Shown here piece after piece: positions 1-6,682 of a stretch of 26,308 bases of DNA (positions are counted from its first letter, which is position 1; every line of letters begins with the position of its first letter). The translations under genes and the position numbers were made by a program. This DNA comes from DASRJX01 sp035649235. Its GTDB lineage: Bacteria; Acidobacteriota; Polarisedimenticolia; Gp22-AA2. The stretch is from contig DASRJX010000166.1 in assembly GCA_035649235.1 (NCBI GenBank), forward strand, positions 1 to 26,308. Direction: 5' to 3'. The notes below the pieces were generated by a model that saw nothing but the letters and a program-made list of their open reading frames with translations, ran no database searches and was not told the origin of the DNA.

Positions 1-890
1 TACTCCCGCAGGCCGGCGAGTTCAGGCTCGAGGCCCCAGCGCCGGCTCAACGCGCCGACACGATCCCAATCCAACCCCGGCCGGGAGCGGGCCAGAAGCG
101 CCAGATCAGCGATCCAGGCGAGCCGCCCGCGGCGTGCCGGCTCCAGGAGCGCGCCCACCGGATCCTCCTGGGTGCGCGTCCCGAAGGAAAGAATGTGACG
201 CATCAGGTGCTGCGCAAGATAGAGAAACGTCTCTTCCCGGCCGGGGACCATCAGCTCGAGACCCTCGACGCCGAGGAGCCGCGCCGAGGCCCAGAACTCG
301 CCCGACGGGATGCGCGACAGGGAGAAGTACGGCTGGGTATCCCAGTGGAGCTCCACCGGCATCCCATACCATCCATCCTTGAGCAGGGTGAGGTGGAAAT
401 GATGCCGCCGGTAGAAATAGACCGGCAGCGATCCCGCCGGCATCCCGTAGCCCAGGCCCCGGAGAGCTCCGAGTGCTTTGTCCAGATCGCCGGGCGCGAC
501 CAGGATGTCGAGGTCGCCGATCGGCCGGAGCCCCGGTTGCCGGTAGATCTCGCTGGCCAGAGACAGTCCCTTCAGGACCAGGAAGCGGACCCCCGCAGCG
601 TGCAGGGCGCGCCGCAGATCATCCATCACACGGGTGGCCACTATGAACCGCATGACGCCGCGTGTCAGCGCTTCCTGGCACTCCGAGCGAACGCCCTCGG
701 GGACGGCGGCCCCGGCGCCGCGGATTGCGTCTCCGAGCTGCGCCCGGGCACCCAGTCGATACCCGGCGTCGAGGAGGTACTCCCAGTCCATCGGCCCCGC
801 GCACAGTCCCCGAATCTCGCGGGCGGCCTCCTCCCCGCCGACCGGCAGGGCCAGCGCCAGCAGCCGATGCTCGGGTCGAACGAGGCTCAT
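1..890 (-). CDS. Nucleotidyltransferase family protein (PF14907-like), partial
   Basis: Translating the minus strand from the ATG at 890 gives an uninterrupted frame to the left edge, so the C-terminus is missing. About 100 residues in there is a stretch reading FLVLKGLSLASEIY followed by RPIGDLDILV. This Lys-Gly plus G-D-L-D pattern is typical of the 'uncharacterised nucleotidyltransferase' family, whose Asp pair binds metal and nucleotide. Its substrate is not known. The start overlaps the stop of the peptidase gene by 4 bp (ATGA), so it is the last visible gene of the PqqD/HprK/peptidase operon. Proteins of this family accompany HprK-like kinases and PqqD-like proteins in some peptide-modification loci such as paeninodin-type lasso clusters, and in polysaccharide regions. 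A role in modifying the nearby peptide or a sugar is inference. Confidence 0.85.
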   Translation of the reverse strand, partial: MSLVRPEHRLLALALPVGGEEAAREIRGLCAGPMDWEYLLDAGYRLGARAQLGDAIRGAGAAVPEGVRSECQEALTRGVMRFIVATRVMDDLRRALHAAGVRFLVLKGLSLASEIYRQPGLRPIGDLDILVAPGDLDKALGALRGLGYGMPAGSLPVYFYRRHHFHLTLLKDGWYGMPVELHWDTQPYFSLSRIPSGEFWASARLLGVEGLELMVPGREETFLYLAQHLMRHILSFGTRTQEDPVGALLEPARRGRLAWIADLALLARSRPGLDWDRVGALSRRWGLEPELAGLRE

Positions 891-1381
891 CCGACTCCCT
901 TGTCCCGACCCAGACCAGCACGCCTGGATCCGAGGAGGACGCGCAGCCGGTGCAGCGGCGCGCACACCGTCCCCTGAAAGCGGGATACGGCTGCCAGCAG
1001 GCGCGCCGACCGGCCCTCGATCTGCGATCGGCTGAGGGTCACGCCCCGCCGCGTGATCCCGACCAAAACGCCAACCGTCCGATCCGGGCCGATCCAGCCG
1101 GGGTCCGCCGCCAGCGTCAAGTCACCCTTGGTGCGAACCTCGAAAGCGTCGCCGGCCTGCCGGCGGACGATGACCCGATGCGCGGTCGCGCGGCCTTCGA
1201 GGATGCGCACGACGACCTGTCCGACCTCCGGACTCGCGCCCCCATGGCGCACGGTGACCCGATCGCCGGACCGGATCGTCGGCCACATGCAGAAGCCCAC
1301 GGCTGGCAATTCCGTGAATCTCCCACGTTCCGCCCAGAGCTCGACCGCGCAGCGGATCAGGTCTTCCTTGGGCGCATCCAT
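887..1381 (-). CDS. S26/S24-like peptidase with Cys at the nucleophile position
   Basis: This is a 164-residue protein. I chose the ATG at 1381 because it lies 4 bp after the upstream kinase stop; a longer frame to 1537 only adds residues read from inside the kinase gene. Residues 29-40 read GFCMWPTIRSGD, which matches the signal-peptidase box G-x-S-M-x-P-T-I-x-x-G-D except that the catalytic Ser is Cys31 (codon TGC). Residues 67-69 (AHR) followed by VIV match the HR-V box that holds the His of ER/archaeal-type S26 enzymes, and a KGD motif follows. There is no clear N-terminal membrane anchor, unlike signal peptidase I. It may cleave the leader of the small peptide encoded in the same operon (inference). 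It could also be an inactive relative. The 3' end overlaps the nucleotidyltransferase start by 4 bp. Confidence 0.8.
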   Translation of the reverse strand: MDAPKEDLIRCAVELWAERGRFTELPAVGFCMWPTIRSGDRVTVRHGGASPEVGQVVVRILEGRATAHRVIVRRQAGDAFEVRTKGDLTLAADPGWIGPDRTVGVLVGITRRGVTLSRSQIEGRSARLLAAVSRFQGTVCAPLHRLRVLLGSRRAGLGRDKGVG

Positions 1382-1385
1382 CGGC

Positions 1386-2276
1386 TCAGTCCTGAGGCGA
1401 CGGAGCTCCGGTGTCCACGAGACGGCGCAGCATGCGCGCCGTCGAGGCCGGCTCGCCGGCACGCAAGCGGAAGCAGCGCGCCTTCGCGGCGATGTCCAGG
1501 AGCTCGGTGAGCATCTGAAGATGGGGATGGAGGCCATGCCGCTCCCGGAGCTCCTCCCGGGAGGCGCGATTGAGGGTATGGCGCAAGACCTCGAGGGCCG
1601 CGTCGGAGACGGACAGCGGCTTCACCGCGGCCTCGACCGCGCCACCTCGAGTCCTGGCCGGAGCACTGGAAGCACTCGGGAACGGCGCCTCCAAGAGGAA
1701 GATCCAGGCGACCGGGCAGGCCGGCGGTACTACCGAGAGAGCGGCGCCTGGGTTGGGAGCGACGTAGTCGCGCCGCCCCTCCGTCAGGCGGACGCCGGCC
1801 AGCCGTCGGAAGGGGTGCAGCAGGCCGCCACGATCCAGAGGACCGACGTCGTCCGAGAAATACTCGAAGCCCTCCTGGCACAATGCCAGCGTGAGCGTGG
1901 TCTTCCCTGCGAACGGCGGCCCCACCAGGAGGACCCCCTGGCCGGCGCGAACCAGCGCCCCTGCGTGCACGATGTGGAAGCCGCTGCTCCTGCCGAGACA
2001 GGCGCGAAACGTCCATTCGGCCACCTCCAGAGGAGCGTCTCCGGAGGTCCCCACGTGGATGGGCCCCGGATCCGGCTCCTCGAATCCCCCAGCGGACGGA
2101 GACGGCCCGCCATCGAATCGAGCGTGAATCTCGGGAGCCCGGCCGTCAGGGCGGAACTCCTGTGCTCCGAACAGACGGTCCACCAGGGAGAAATGCGAGG
2201 GATCGCTGCTGCTCAACTCGATCCCGACGTCGAGCAGCTGGAAGCGTCGTGTGTGAGGGCTGGCTGCTGAACTCAT
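1386..2276 (-). CDS. HPr kinase-related ATPase (HprK-like)
   Basis: The protein has about 296 residues from the ATG at 2276. A TTG at 2288 in the same frame is an alternative start; neither has a strong ribosome site. It has a P-loop reading GPPFAGKTTL at residues 119-128, preceded by FHIVHAGALV and followed by YFSDDV. This is the core layout of HprK C-terminal kinase domains, which phosphorylate Ser on a protein partner. The N-terminal domain of true HprK/P is absent and no HPr gene is nearby, so a role in the PTS system is unlikely. HprK-related kinases sit in some lasso-peptide clusters, where they phosphorylate the precursor's C-terminal Ser, and in exosortase-linked 'HPr-rel-A' loci with PqqD-like proteins. 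The Ser-rich tail of the upstream small peptide is a plausible substrate (inference). Confidence 0.85.
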   Translation of the reverse strand: MSSAASPHTRRFQLLDVGIELSSSDPSHFSLVDRLFGAQEFRPDGRAPEIHARFDGGPSPSAGGFEEPDPGPIHVGTSGDAPLEVAEWTFRACLGRSSGFHIVHAGALVRAGQGVLLVGPPFAGKTTLTLALCQEGFEYFSDDVGPLDRGGLLHPFRRLAGVRLTEGRRDYVAPNPGAALSVVPPACPVAWIFLLEAPFPSASSAPARTRGGAVEAAVKPLSVSDAALEVLRHTLNRASREELRERHGLHPHLQMLTELLDIAAKARCFRLRAGEPASTARMLRRLVDTGAPSPQD

Positions 2277-2342
2277 CACGCGGCTCAAGGGCCCGCAGGC
2301 CCCGAACCGGGCCCTACTGCCGCCGGCGCCTATGCGGCGGAA

Positions 2343-2534
2343 TCAGCGACGCGGCCGTTTGCCGGTGTTGCTCGCTGACGGGCTCTCGTTTCCTGCGAGC
2401 TCCCCGAGCACCGTTCCGCCCCCGGACAGGAGGACGGGGCCGAGGCTGTCGGCCACCTGCTGCTCCGTATACGTCGTGATCCGTGGAGCGACGTAAGCGG
2501 TCCGGTCGTCCTTGGGTGTGAGTTGTGTGCTCAT
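2343..2534 (-). CDS. Putative RiPP-like precursor peptide (63 aa)
   Basis: A small ORF with ATG at 2534 that overlaps the PqqD-like stop by 4 bp and has a strong ribosome site (AGGAGG, about 8 bp upstream). Residues 14-22 read YVAPRITTY, resembling the Y-x-x-P leader motif that PqqD-like recognition elements bind. Residues 23-33 read TEQQVADSLGP. Then comes a Gly-rich SGGG (37-40) and a polar tail rich in Ser, Asn and basic residues, ending GKRPRR. There is no signal peptide or membrane segment. The leader-then-Gly-then-tail layout and the position directly behind a PqqD-like gene suggest a ribosomally made, modified peptide. No cyclase or radical-SAM enzyme is visible, so the modification and final product are unknown. 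It could instead be a small partner protein of the kinase. Confidence 0.65.
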   Translation of the reverse strand: MSTQLTPKDDRTAYVAPRITTYTEQQVADSLGPVLLSGGGTVLGELAGNESPSASNTGKRPRR

Positions 2535-2911
2535 CGAGAGTCAACCTCCTGCTTTCTGTCGTGCTCCGGCGCCACGTCGCTCGCCGCAGTGTGATCGCCG
2601 GCCCTCTCTTCGATCAGACCAGCCTCGAACAAGGATCTCAACAGCAACCGGGCATCGGCCTGGGGATCCTGACCCGGATCGACGCGGAAATCAGCGCTGA
2701 ACCTCCCGGCGATCGCTGGTGCCGGCAGGGATCCATCGCACAGGTGCCAGATCGCAGCGGCGGTCGCATTGAGGACGTGCAACCGACCACCGGCCGGATC
2801 GTAGAGGACCAGGTCCTCACCCGCCCGGCGCTCCTCGAGGTGCGGCCGGCGACGCGGCCAGGACACCGCACCCTCAACGGCACCCCCCTGGCTGACAGCT
2901 TCCGGCGTCAT
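2531..2911 (-). CDS. PqqD-like peptide-binding protein (RRE-type)
   Basis: The protein has 126 residues from the ATG at 2911. The centre reads LVLYDPAGGRLHVLNATAAA, followed by IWHLCDG and a later LFEAGLIEE. This is the winged-helix PqqD fold: a beta hairpin, an 'N-x-T-A-x-x-I-W' helix and a final helix ending in G-L-I. PqqD-like domains bind the leader of a precursor peptide and present it to a modifying enzyme. It is the first gene of the cassette and its stop codon overlaps the start of the putative precursor peptide, which supports a direct partnership. The family is longer here than typical PqqD (about 90 residues) because of extra residues at both ends. The 139 bp upstream hold no obvious promoter or terminator, so transcription may continue from the outer-membrane protein gene. 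Confidence 0.85.
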   Translation of the reverse strand: MTPEAVSQGGAVEGAVSWPRRRPHLEERRAGEDLVLYDPAGGRLHVLNATAAAIWHLCDGSLPAPAIAGRFSADFRVDPGQDPQADARLLLRSLFEAGLIEERAGDHTAASDVAPEHDRKQEVDSR

Positions 2912-3050
2912 CGATCCCCACGGGTGCCCGGGACAACTCCCTCACCCGTCCCGAATCCGAGAACCTCAGGTTTTAAGAGTGGCCTGCCTGAATCGCTGAA
3001 AGGTTACCCCAAAGAATTGAGTGGCGCAAGAGAATCTTCTCGAAGTCCCC

Positions 3051-4346
3051 TTACGGCACTCTGGCGGGGACGCCCCCCGGGACGCCCGGAGGGGGGCGTC
3101 GCACCGGCCCCTCCGGGATCCGGGCAGCCGAAGGCGCGAAGCTGACCCCGATCACACCCTCCCGGTAACTGAGGTCAGGCCCGACCTGGCGTTCCTGTTG
3201 GAGGTCGGAGGCCCTCACGAACATCCCCACTCCGGAGAGCCAGTGTTTCGAGATGTGGACCCCGGCCGACCAGCCCCCCAGGGGCCTTTCGTCGCCCAAT
3301 CGGGCGGCCGGAGCGGCTCTATAGATGTAATTCAGGTCCGTTCCGGCCTCGAATCCCTCTCCCCAGACCCCGGAGATGCCGACGTGCCCCCACTGGCTCC
3401 TGTTCGAGGTCGAGATTCCTCCCCCGGTCGAGTAGCTCAGCTGATAGGCCAACACGAGAAACACCCTTCTCCACGACCAATTACCCGTCAGGTCGAGGGT
3501 GGGTCGGACGACGCTCTGGATCTGGGGACCGGACGACCGGTAGGCTCCCGCCCCGACCTGAAATGAAGTCCGCTCGCCGACGCGGATGGCCCAGGTCGCC
3601 TCGGCCCCCGTAAACCGATCGAAGGCCGTGACCACCGTCGCGCCGGGGTTGCTGAACTCGAAAGCATCGGCCCTGACCCTCGCACCCACGAACTGGGATC
3701 GACCGACGTTTCTCTCGATCGCCGCCTGAACGCCGACCTGGTGGGAGTCGATGAGGGTGGACCGGTCGTAACGCTCCTCCCGGTAGATGGCGTCGAGAGT
3801 CACTGTGGTGTCCGGGGAGGGGGTCAGGCTGAGGCTGGGCGCCACATCCCAGACCACCCGCATTGTGTTGGCGATGACCGGCTCGCTGGCGTTCCCTCCC
3901 GCGCCGGCAAAGTCCTCGAACCCGCTCTGCCGGGAGGTCACGGAGAGACCTTGCCGCAGCATGAACTCCGAGAGAGGGGTGAGCCTGAGCCGCCAGAGGG
4001 TCGTGAAACGATGATCCAGGTGGCTCTCCTCGAACGGATCGGCCGGGTCCGTGACCTCCAGGTCCTCGTAGTGGATGTAGGCCGGCGTGTACCTGAACGA
4101 CGTCTCCGATCGTGGCGTGGCCACGACCAGCCCCGCAGTGAGCCGGACCGTCGTCGTGTAGCCATCGAGATCCTGGTCCACCTCCAGCGCGCTCCCTCCG
4201 ACGCGCCGGATGTCCTGGGAGTACAGCTGCTCGACGGCCCCGTCGTATCCGAATTGCGTCTCGGCGGCGCGGGACGGGGGTGCGAGCCATCCTGCGATGG
4301 CCGCGATGAGGGCCGCGACAAACCCAGCGCGGATCCGTGGCCTCAT
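3051..4346 (-). CDS. Predicted outer-membrane beta-barrel protein, exopolysaccharide-linked
   Basis: The protein has 431 residues. The N-terminus (MRPRIRAGFVAALIAAIAGW, then a cut near SRAAE) is a clear signal peptide. The rest is alternating polar and hydrophobic strands rich in aromatic residues and Thr, as in outer-membrane barrels, with no helical membrane segments. The last barrel-like strand (GVIGVSF) is followed by a Pro-rich tail of about 25 residues, which is unusual because barrels normally end in an aromatic residue. It starts 33 bp after the polysaccharide export gene, so they likely form one operon. In XrtA/PEP-CTERM exopolysaccharide loci a similar pair (export protein plus 'TIGR03016-like' outer-membrane protein) occurs. 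Membership in that exact family is inference; I recognise the class, not the individual gene. Confidence 0.7.
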   Translation of the reverse strand: MRPRIRAGFVAALIAAIAGWLAPPSRAAETQFGYDGAVEQLYSQDIRRVGGSALEVDQDLDGYTTTVRLTAGLVVATPRSETSFRYTPAYIHYEDLEVTDPADPFEESHLDHRFTTLWRLRLTPLSEFMLRQGLSVTSRQSGFEDFAGAGGNASEPVIANTMRVVWDVAPSLSLTPSPDTTVTLDAIYREERYDRSTLIDSHQVGVQAAIERNVGRSQFVGARVRADAFEFSNPGATVVTAFDRFTGAEATWAIRVGERTSFQVGAGAYRSSGPQIQSVVRPTLDLTGNWSWRRVFLVLAYQLSYSTGGGISTSNRSQWGHVGISGVWGEGFEAGTDLNYIYRAAPAARLGDERPLGGWSAGVHISKHWLSGVGMFVRASDLQQERQVGPDLSYREGVIGVSFAPSAARIPEGPVRRPPPGVPGGVPARVP

Positions 4347-4379
4347 CTGGCGGATCCGGCGAGGCCGGAATCCTCCCCG

Positions 4380-5006
4380 TCAGCGGACGATGACCGTGTC
4401 ACCCGGCTCGAGCAGCAGGTTGTCATCGGGCTTCTTGCCCGTGACGAGATCGCGGTAGGAGAGCTCGATCGTCTTCTCGCCGGATGCTGTCTTCCGGTAC
4501 ACGATGATGCCGTTCCGGCCTCCGAACTCGGTCATTCCGCCCGCCATGGCGATGCCCTGCAGGAGACGTACGGGCGACCGTAGGACAACCGGTCCCGGCG
4601 TCCTGATCTCGCCGAGGAAGTACGCTTTGAGGCTGTTCACCTCGCGCACGATGACGGTGACGGAGGGGCTGCTGAGGTATTCCTTGAGCCGTCGCTGGAT
4701 CTCTTCCCCCAGCTCGCGAGGGGTCTTGCCCGCTGCGTCGATGTCCTGGAGCAGGGGCAGCGAGATCCGGCCGTCGGGACGCACCGGCACCTCGCGCGTC
4801 AGGTCGGTATCGCGCCAGACCGAGATTGCCAGGAGATCCTCGACGCCGATGCGGTACTGCACCTCCGCCTCGCCGCTGTTGCGCGCCGCCGCCTCCGGCA
4901 CGCTCCCCCCTGGTGGGGCGGCCATCGCGAGCGGGACGAGCGGCGTGAGGGCGATCAGGACTGGGATCGACACGACGCGACGGTTCCTGCGAATGCTCAG
5001 GCGCAC
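4380..5006 (-). CDS. Polysaccharide export protein (Poly_export/SLBB, Wza-like, short form)
   Basis: The protein has 208 residues with a GTG start at 5006, supported by GAGGAGAAGG just upstream. A signal peptide (MRLSIRRNRRVVSIPVLIAL, cut near AMA-A) is followed by YRIGVEDLLAISVW and VRPDGRISLPLL, the Poly_export signature. Then come an SLBB-type region around AYFLGEIRTPG and the closing LLEPGDTVIVR. The protein is about half the length of Wza and lacks a lipobox Cys, like the short export proteins of exosortase-linked exopolysaccharide loci. It should form a periplasmic ring or outer-membrane channel that exports polysaccharide. A TATATT-like -10 (minus strand, around 5075-5080) lies upstream but has a poor -35. 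No polymerase or glycosyltransferase genes are in the window. Confidence 0.9.
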   Translation of the reverse strand: MRLSIRRNRRVVSIPVLIALTPLVPLAMAAPPGGSVPEAAARNSGEAEVQYRIGVEDLLAISVWRDTDLTREVPVRPDGRISLPLLQDIDAAGKTPRELGEEIQRRLKEYLSSPSVTVIVREVNSLKAYFLGEIRTPGPVVLRSPVRLLQGIAMAGGMTEFGGRNGIIVYRKTASGEKTIELSYRDLVTGKKPDDNLLLEPGDTVIVR

Positions 5007-5137
5007 ACCCTTCTCCTCGTCAGCAAGTGGACCCCCCGGGGGTTCCCGGACGGCCCCGGTCGGCTCCGGGCCGCAATATAGTACCTCCTGCCTTCTGCTT
5101 CCATGCAGCAGGTCCCTGGGTCCGGGCCGAATCTATC

Positions 5138-5166
5138 TTGACAGGCCCCGGATGGAGTGGTATCAA
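5138..5166 (+). promoter_or_regulatory. Sigma70-type promoter
   Basis: TTGACA at 5138-5143 and TATCAA at 5161-5166 are separated by 17 bp. A transcript starting near 5173 would have a leader of about 30 nt before the ATG at 5204. Confidence 0.6.
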
Positions 5167-5203
5167 GTCAGCGAGTGGTCCGGTGCGGAAAAGGAGGCAT
5201 CCC

Positions 5204-5659
5204 ATGAGGTTGTCAGTACGGATCGGAATACCCGTCGTGCTGGCGCTCGCCTGCCTGGCGGTCATGCCGGCGGTGGCAGACGACGGACAGACGGTCGTGG
5301 TCACCAAACCGGGGGTCGTGTTCCACAAGGCAGGTGCCGGCGACCTCCGAGGCCGCGCGGTCGAGCGGACAGTGGACGCAGCGCTCGAAGCCGGTTACTC
5401 GCCGTGCCCGGTCTGCTTCGCCAAGGAGCTCTCCGCTGCACGTATCGACGCTCCAGAAGGTGCCGGGGCGGCGACAGCGCAGTTCGCGGCGTCCGCGGAC
5501 TCGGTTCCGGCACCGCCGGTGGTCACGGTGACGCAGCCGTTCGGCCTCAAATACGCCAGCAGGGTGAATGCCAAGCGTGGCGGCGTGCACAATCCCTACG
5601 ACGATTTGCTGGTCGTGATCCCCGGCAGAGCGGAACAGGGCGCCTACGGCGATCGCTAG
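5204..5659 (+). CDS. Small secreted protein with an Ada-like CPxC motif
   Basis: The protein has 151 residues. The start is ATG 5204, with AAGGAGG 6 bp upstream; the frame is open further back but that part has no signal. The signal peptide is MRLSVRIGIPVVLALACLAV, cut near AVA-DD. Residues after it read VVVTKPGVVFHKAGAGDLRG and later ALEAGYSPCPVC. This matches the 'v-t-k-G-x-x-Y-H-x-x-x-C-x-x-L ... A-x-x-x-G-Y-x-P-C-x-x-C' metal-binding module found in Ada-like and secreted proteins. The first Cys is replaced (GAGDL), so a complete three-Cys site is missing. The C-terminal half has no motif I recognise. It stands alone between divergent and convergent neighbours and has its own promoter. Function unknown. 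Confidence 0.8.
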   Translation: MRLSVRIGIPVVLALACLAVMPAVADDGQTVVVTKPGVVFHKAGAGDLRGRAVERTVDAALEAGYSPCPVCFAKELSAARIDAPEGAGAATAQFAASADSVPAPPVVTVTQPFGLKYASRVNAKRGGVHNPYDDLLVVIPGRAEQGAYGDR

Positions 5660-5710
5660 ACGAGTGACGGGGGCGCCTCTGACCGGCCGGGCCGGCGGCG
5701 CAGCCAGACT

Positions 5711-6481
5711 TCAGCGAGCGCGATTTCTGGTGTAGCGGGCCACCAGAATCGCGTCGTAGACGGATACGAACCAGATCTGCGCGGTGAAGACGACGCCGAC
5801 CCGTCCACCCTGGATCAGGTTCCTCAAGAGGGTCTTGGCCGGATCCAGGTCGGCGACGATCCCATACAGTGGCGTGAGCAGGTAGAACGCTAGCAAGTAG
5901 GCTTGCGTCACGAACACGAACAGGAAGAACAGTCCCTTCCCGAGTTGGCCGTTCAGTAGTTGTCCCCACCCCGGCACCACCATCGATGTCATTCCTGCTA
6001 GCCACGGATTCTTGAGACCACGGAAGCGGCCTCGCTGCCGCTCCACGCTCCTGTAGGCCTGCGAGACATTGAAGACGAGCAGGAAGATGAGCCAGAAATC
6101 GAGAGCCGCGGCGTAGAGCAGGAGCTCCCACTCGCTGATGAAGAAAAGGTGCGCCATCCGGCGGAGAGCGCTCCAGGTCGACGCCACGAGGTAGTGCAGC
6201 GCGGCGATCTGGAGCTGCCAGAGGAACAGCAGGATCCCCAGGTCGCGGTCGCCGTTGAGACATTGGCCCGTGCCCCAGACCCACAACGACAGGCTGGCCG
6301 CCCCTGCCGCCTTCGCGGGGGATCCGCCTGACGCCATCGACCGGGTCGATGTCGCGACGGAACCCGCATCGGCCAGGGACACCGGCTGCGGCCCCACGGA
6401 CGCCCTGCCCGCCTCAGCCTTTCCGGGTGGCTTGATCAGGTCGTCGCCGTCGATGACGAACACTTCGCCTTGGCGGCCCAT
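5711..6481 (-). CDS. Multi-pass membrane protein with two GxGQ motifs (TM2-like)
   Basis: The protein has 256 residues, starting at ATG 6481 behind GGAGG. The first ~65 residues are soluble and Pro/Ala/Ser-rich, starting MGRQGEVFVIDGDDLI. At least five hydrophobic segments follow. Two G-x-G-Q-x-L-N-G motifs (WGTGQCLNG and PGWGQLLNG) precede membrane helices, as in the TM2/DUF5683-like class in which a Gly-rich turn introduces paired helices. The repeated motif suggests an internal duplication. It converges with the small secreted protein across a 51-bp GC-rich gap and has no clear operon partner. The upstream 201 bp (6482-6682) contain no gene that I can support. Role unknown. Confidence 0.75.
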   Translation of the reverse strand: MGRQGEVFVIDGDDLIKPPGKAEAGRASVGPQPVSLADAGSVATSTRSMASGGSPAKAAGAASLSLWVWGTGQCLNGDRDLGILLFLWQLQIAALHYLVASTWSALRRMAHLFFISEWELLLYAAALDFWLIFLLVFNVSQAYRSVERQRGRFRGLKNPWLAGMTSMVVPGWGQLLNGQLGKGLFFLFVFVTQAYLLAFYLLTPLYGIVADLDPAKTLLRNLIQGGRVGVVFTAQIWFVSVYDAILVARYTRNRAR

Positions 6482-6682
6482 CCCATCGCCCTCCAGGTCG
6501 CACTTGGCGACCGGGAAGGCTGGAGCAACCCCCGTACCATGGCGCGGGCCCGATCATGGCCGAAAAGCGGGCACGCCGCGGACGGCGCGCGACGTATCCG
6601 TAAGCCCGATTGCGAATCCGTGAGCCGGGGCATGGAACGGGCGCTCCGGCGCTCCGGACATTCCAGGACTCGGACACCCTCG

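Noticed and set aside
1..2911. Lasso-peptide gene cluster
   Set aside because: PqqD-like, HprK-like and nucleotidyltransferase genes fit, but no asparagine-synthetase-like cyclase or transglutaminase-like protease is visible and the tail lacks a clear Gly1...Asp/Glu7-9 core with Thr at -2. It may still be a lasso variant if the missing genes lie to the left.
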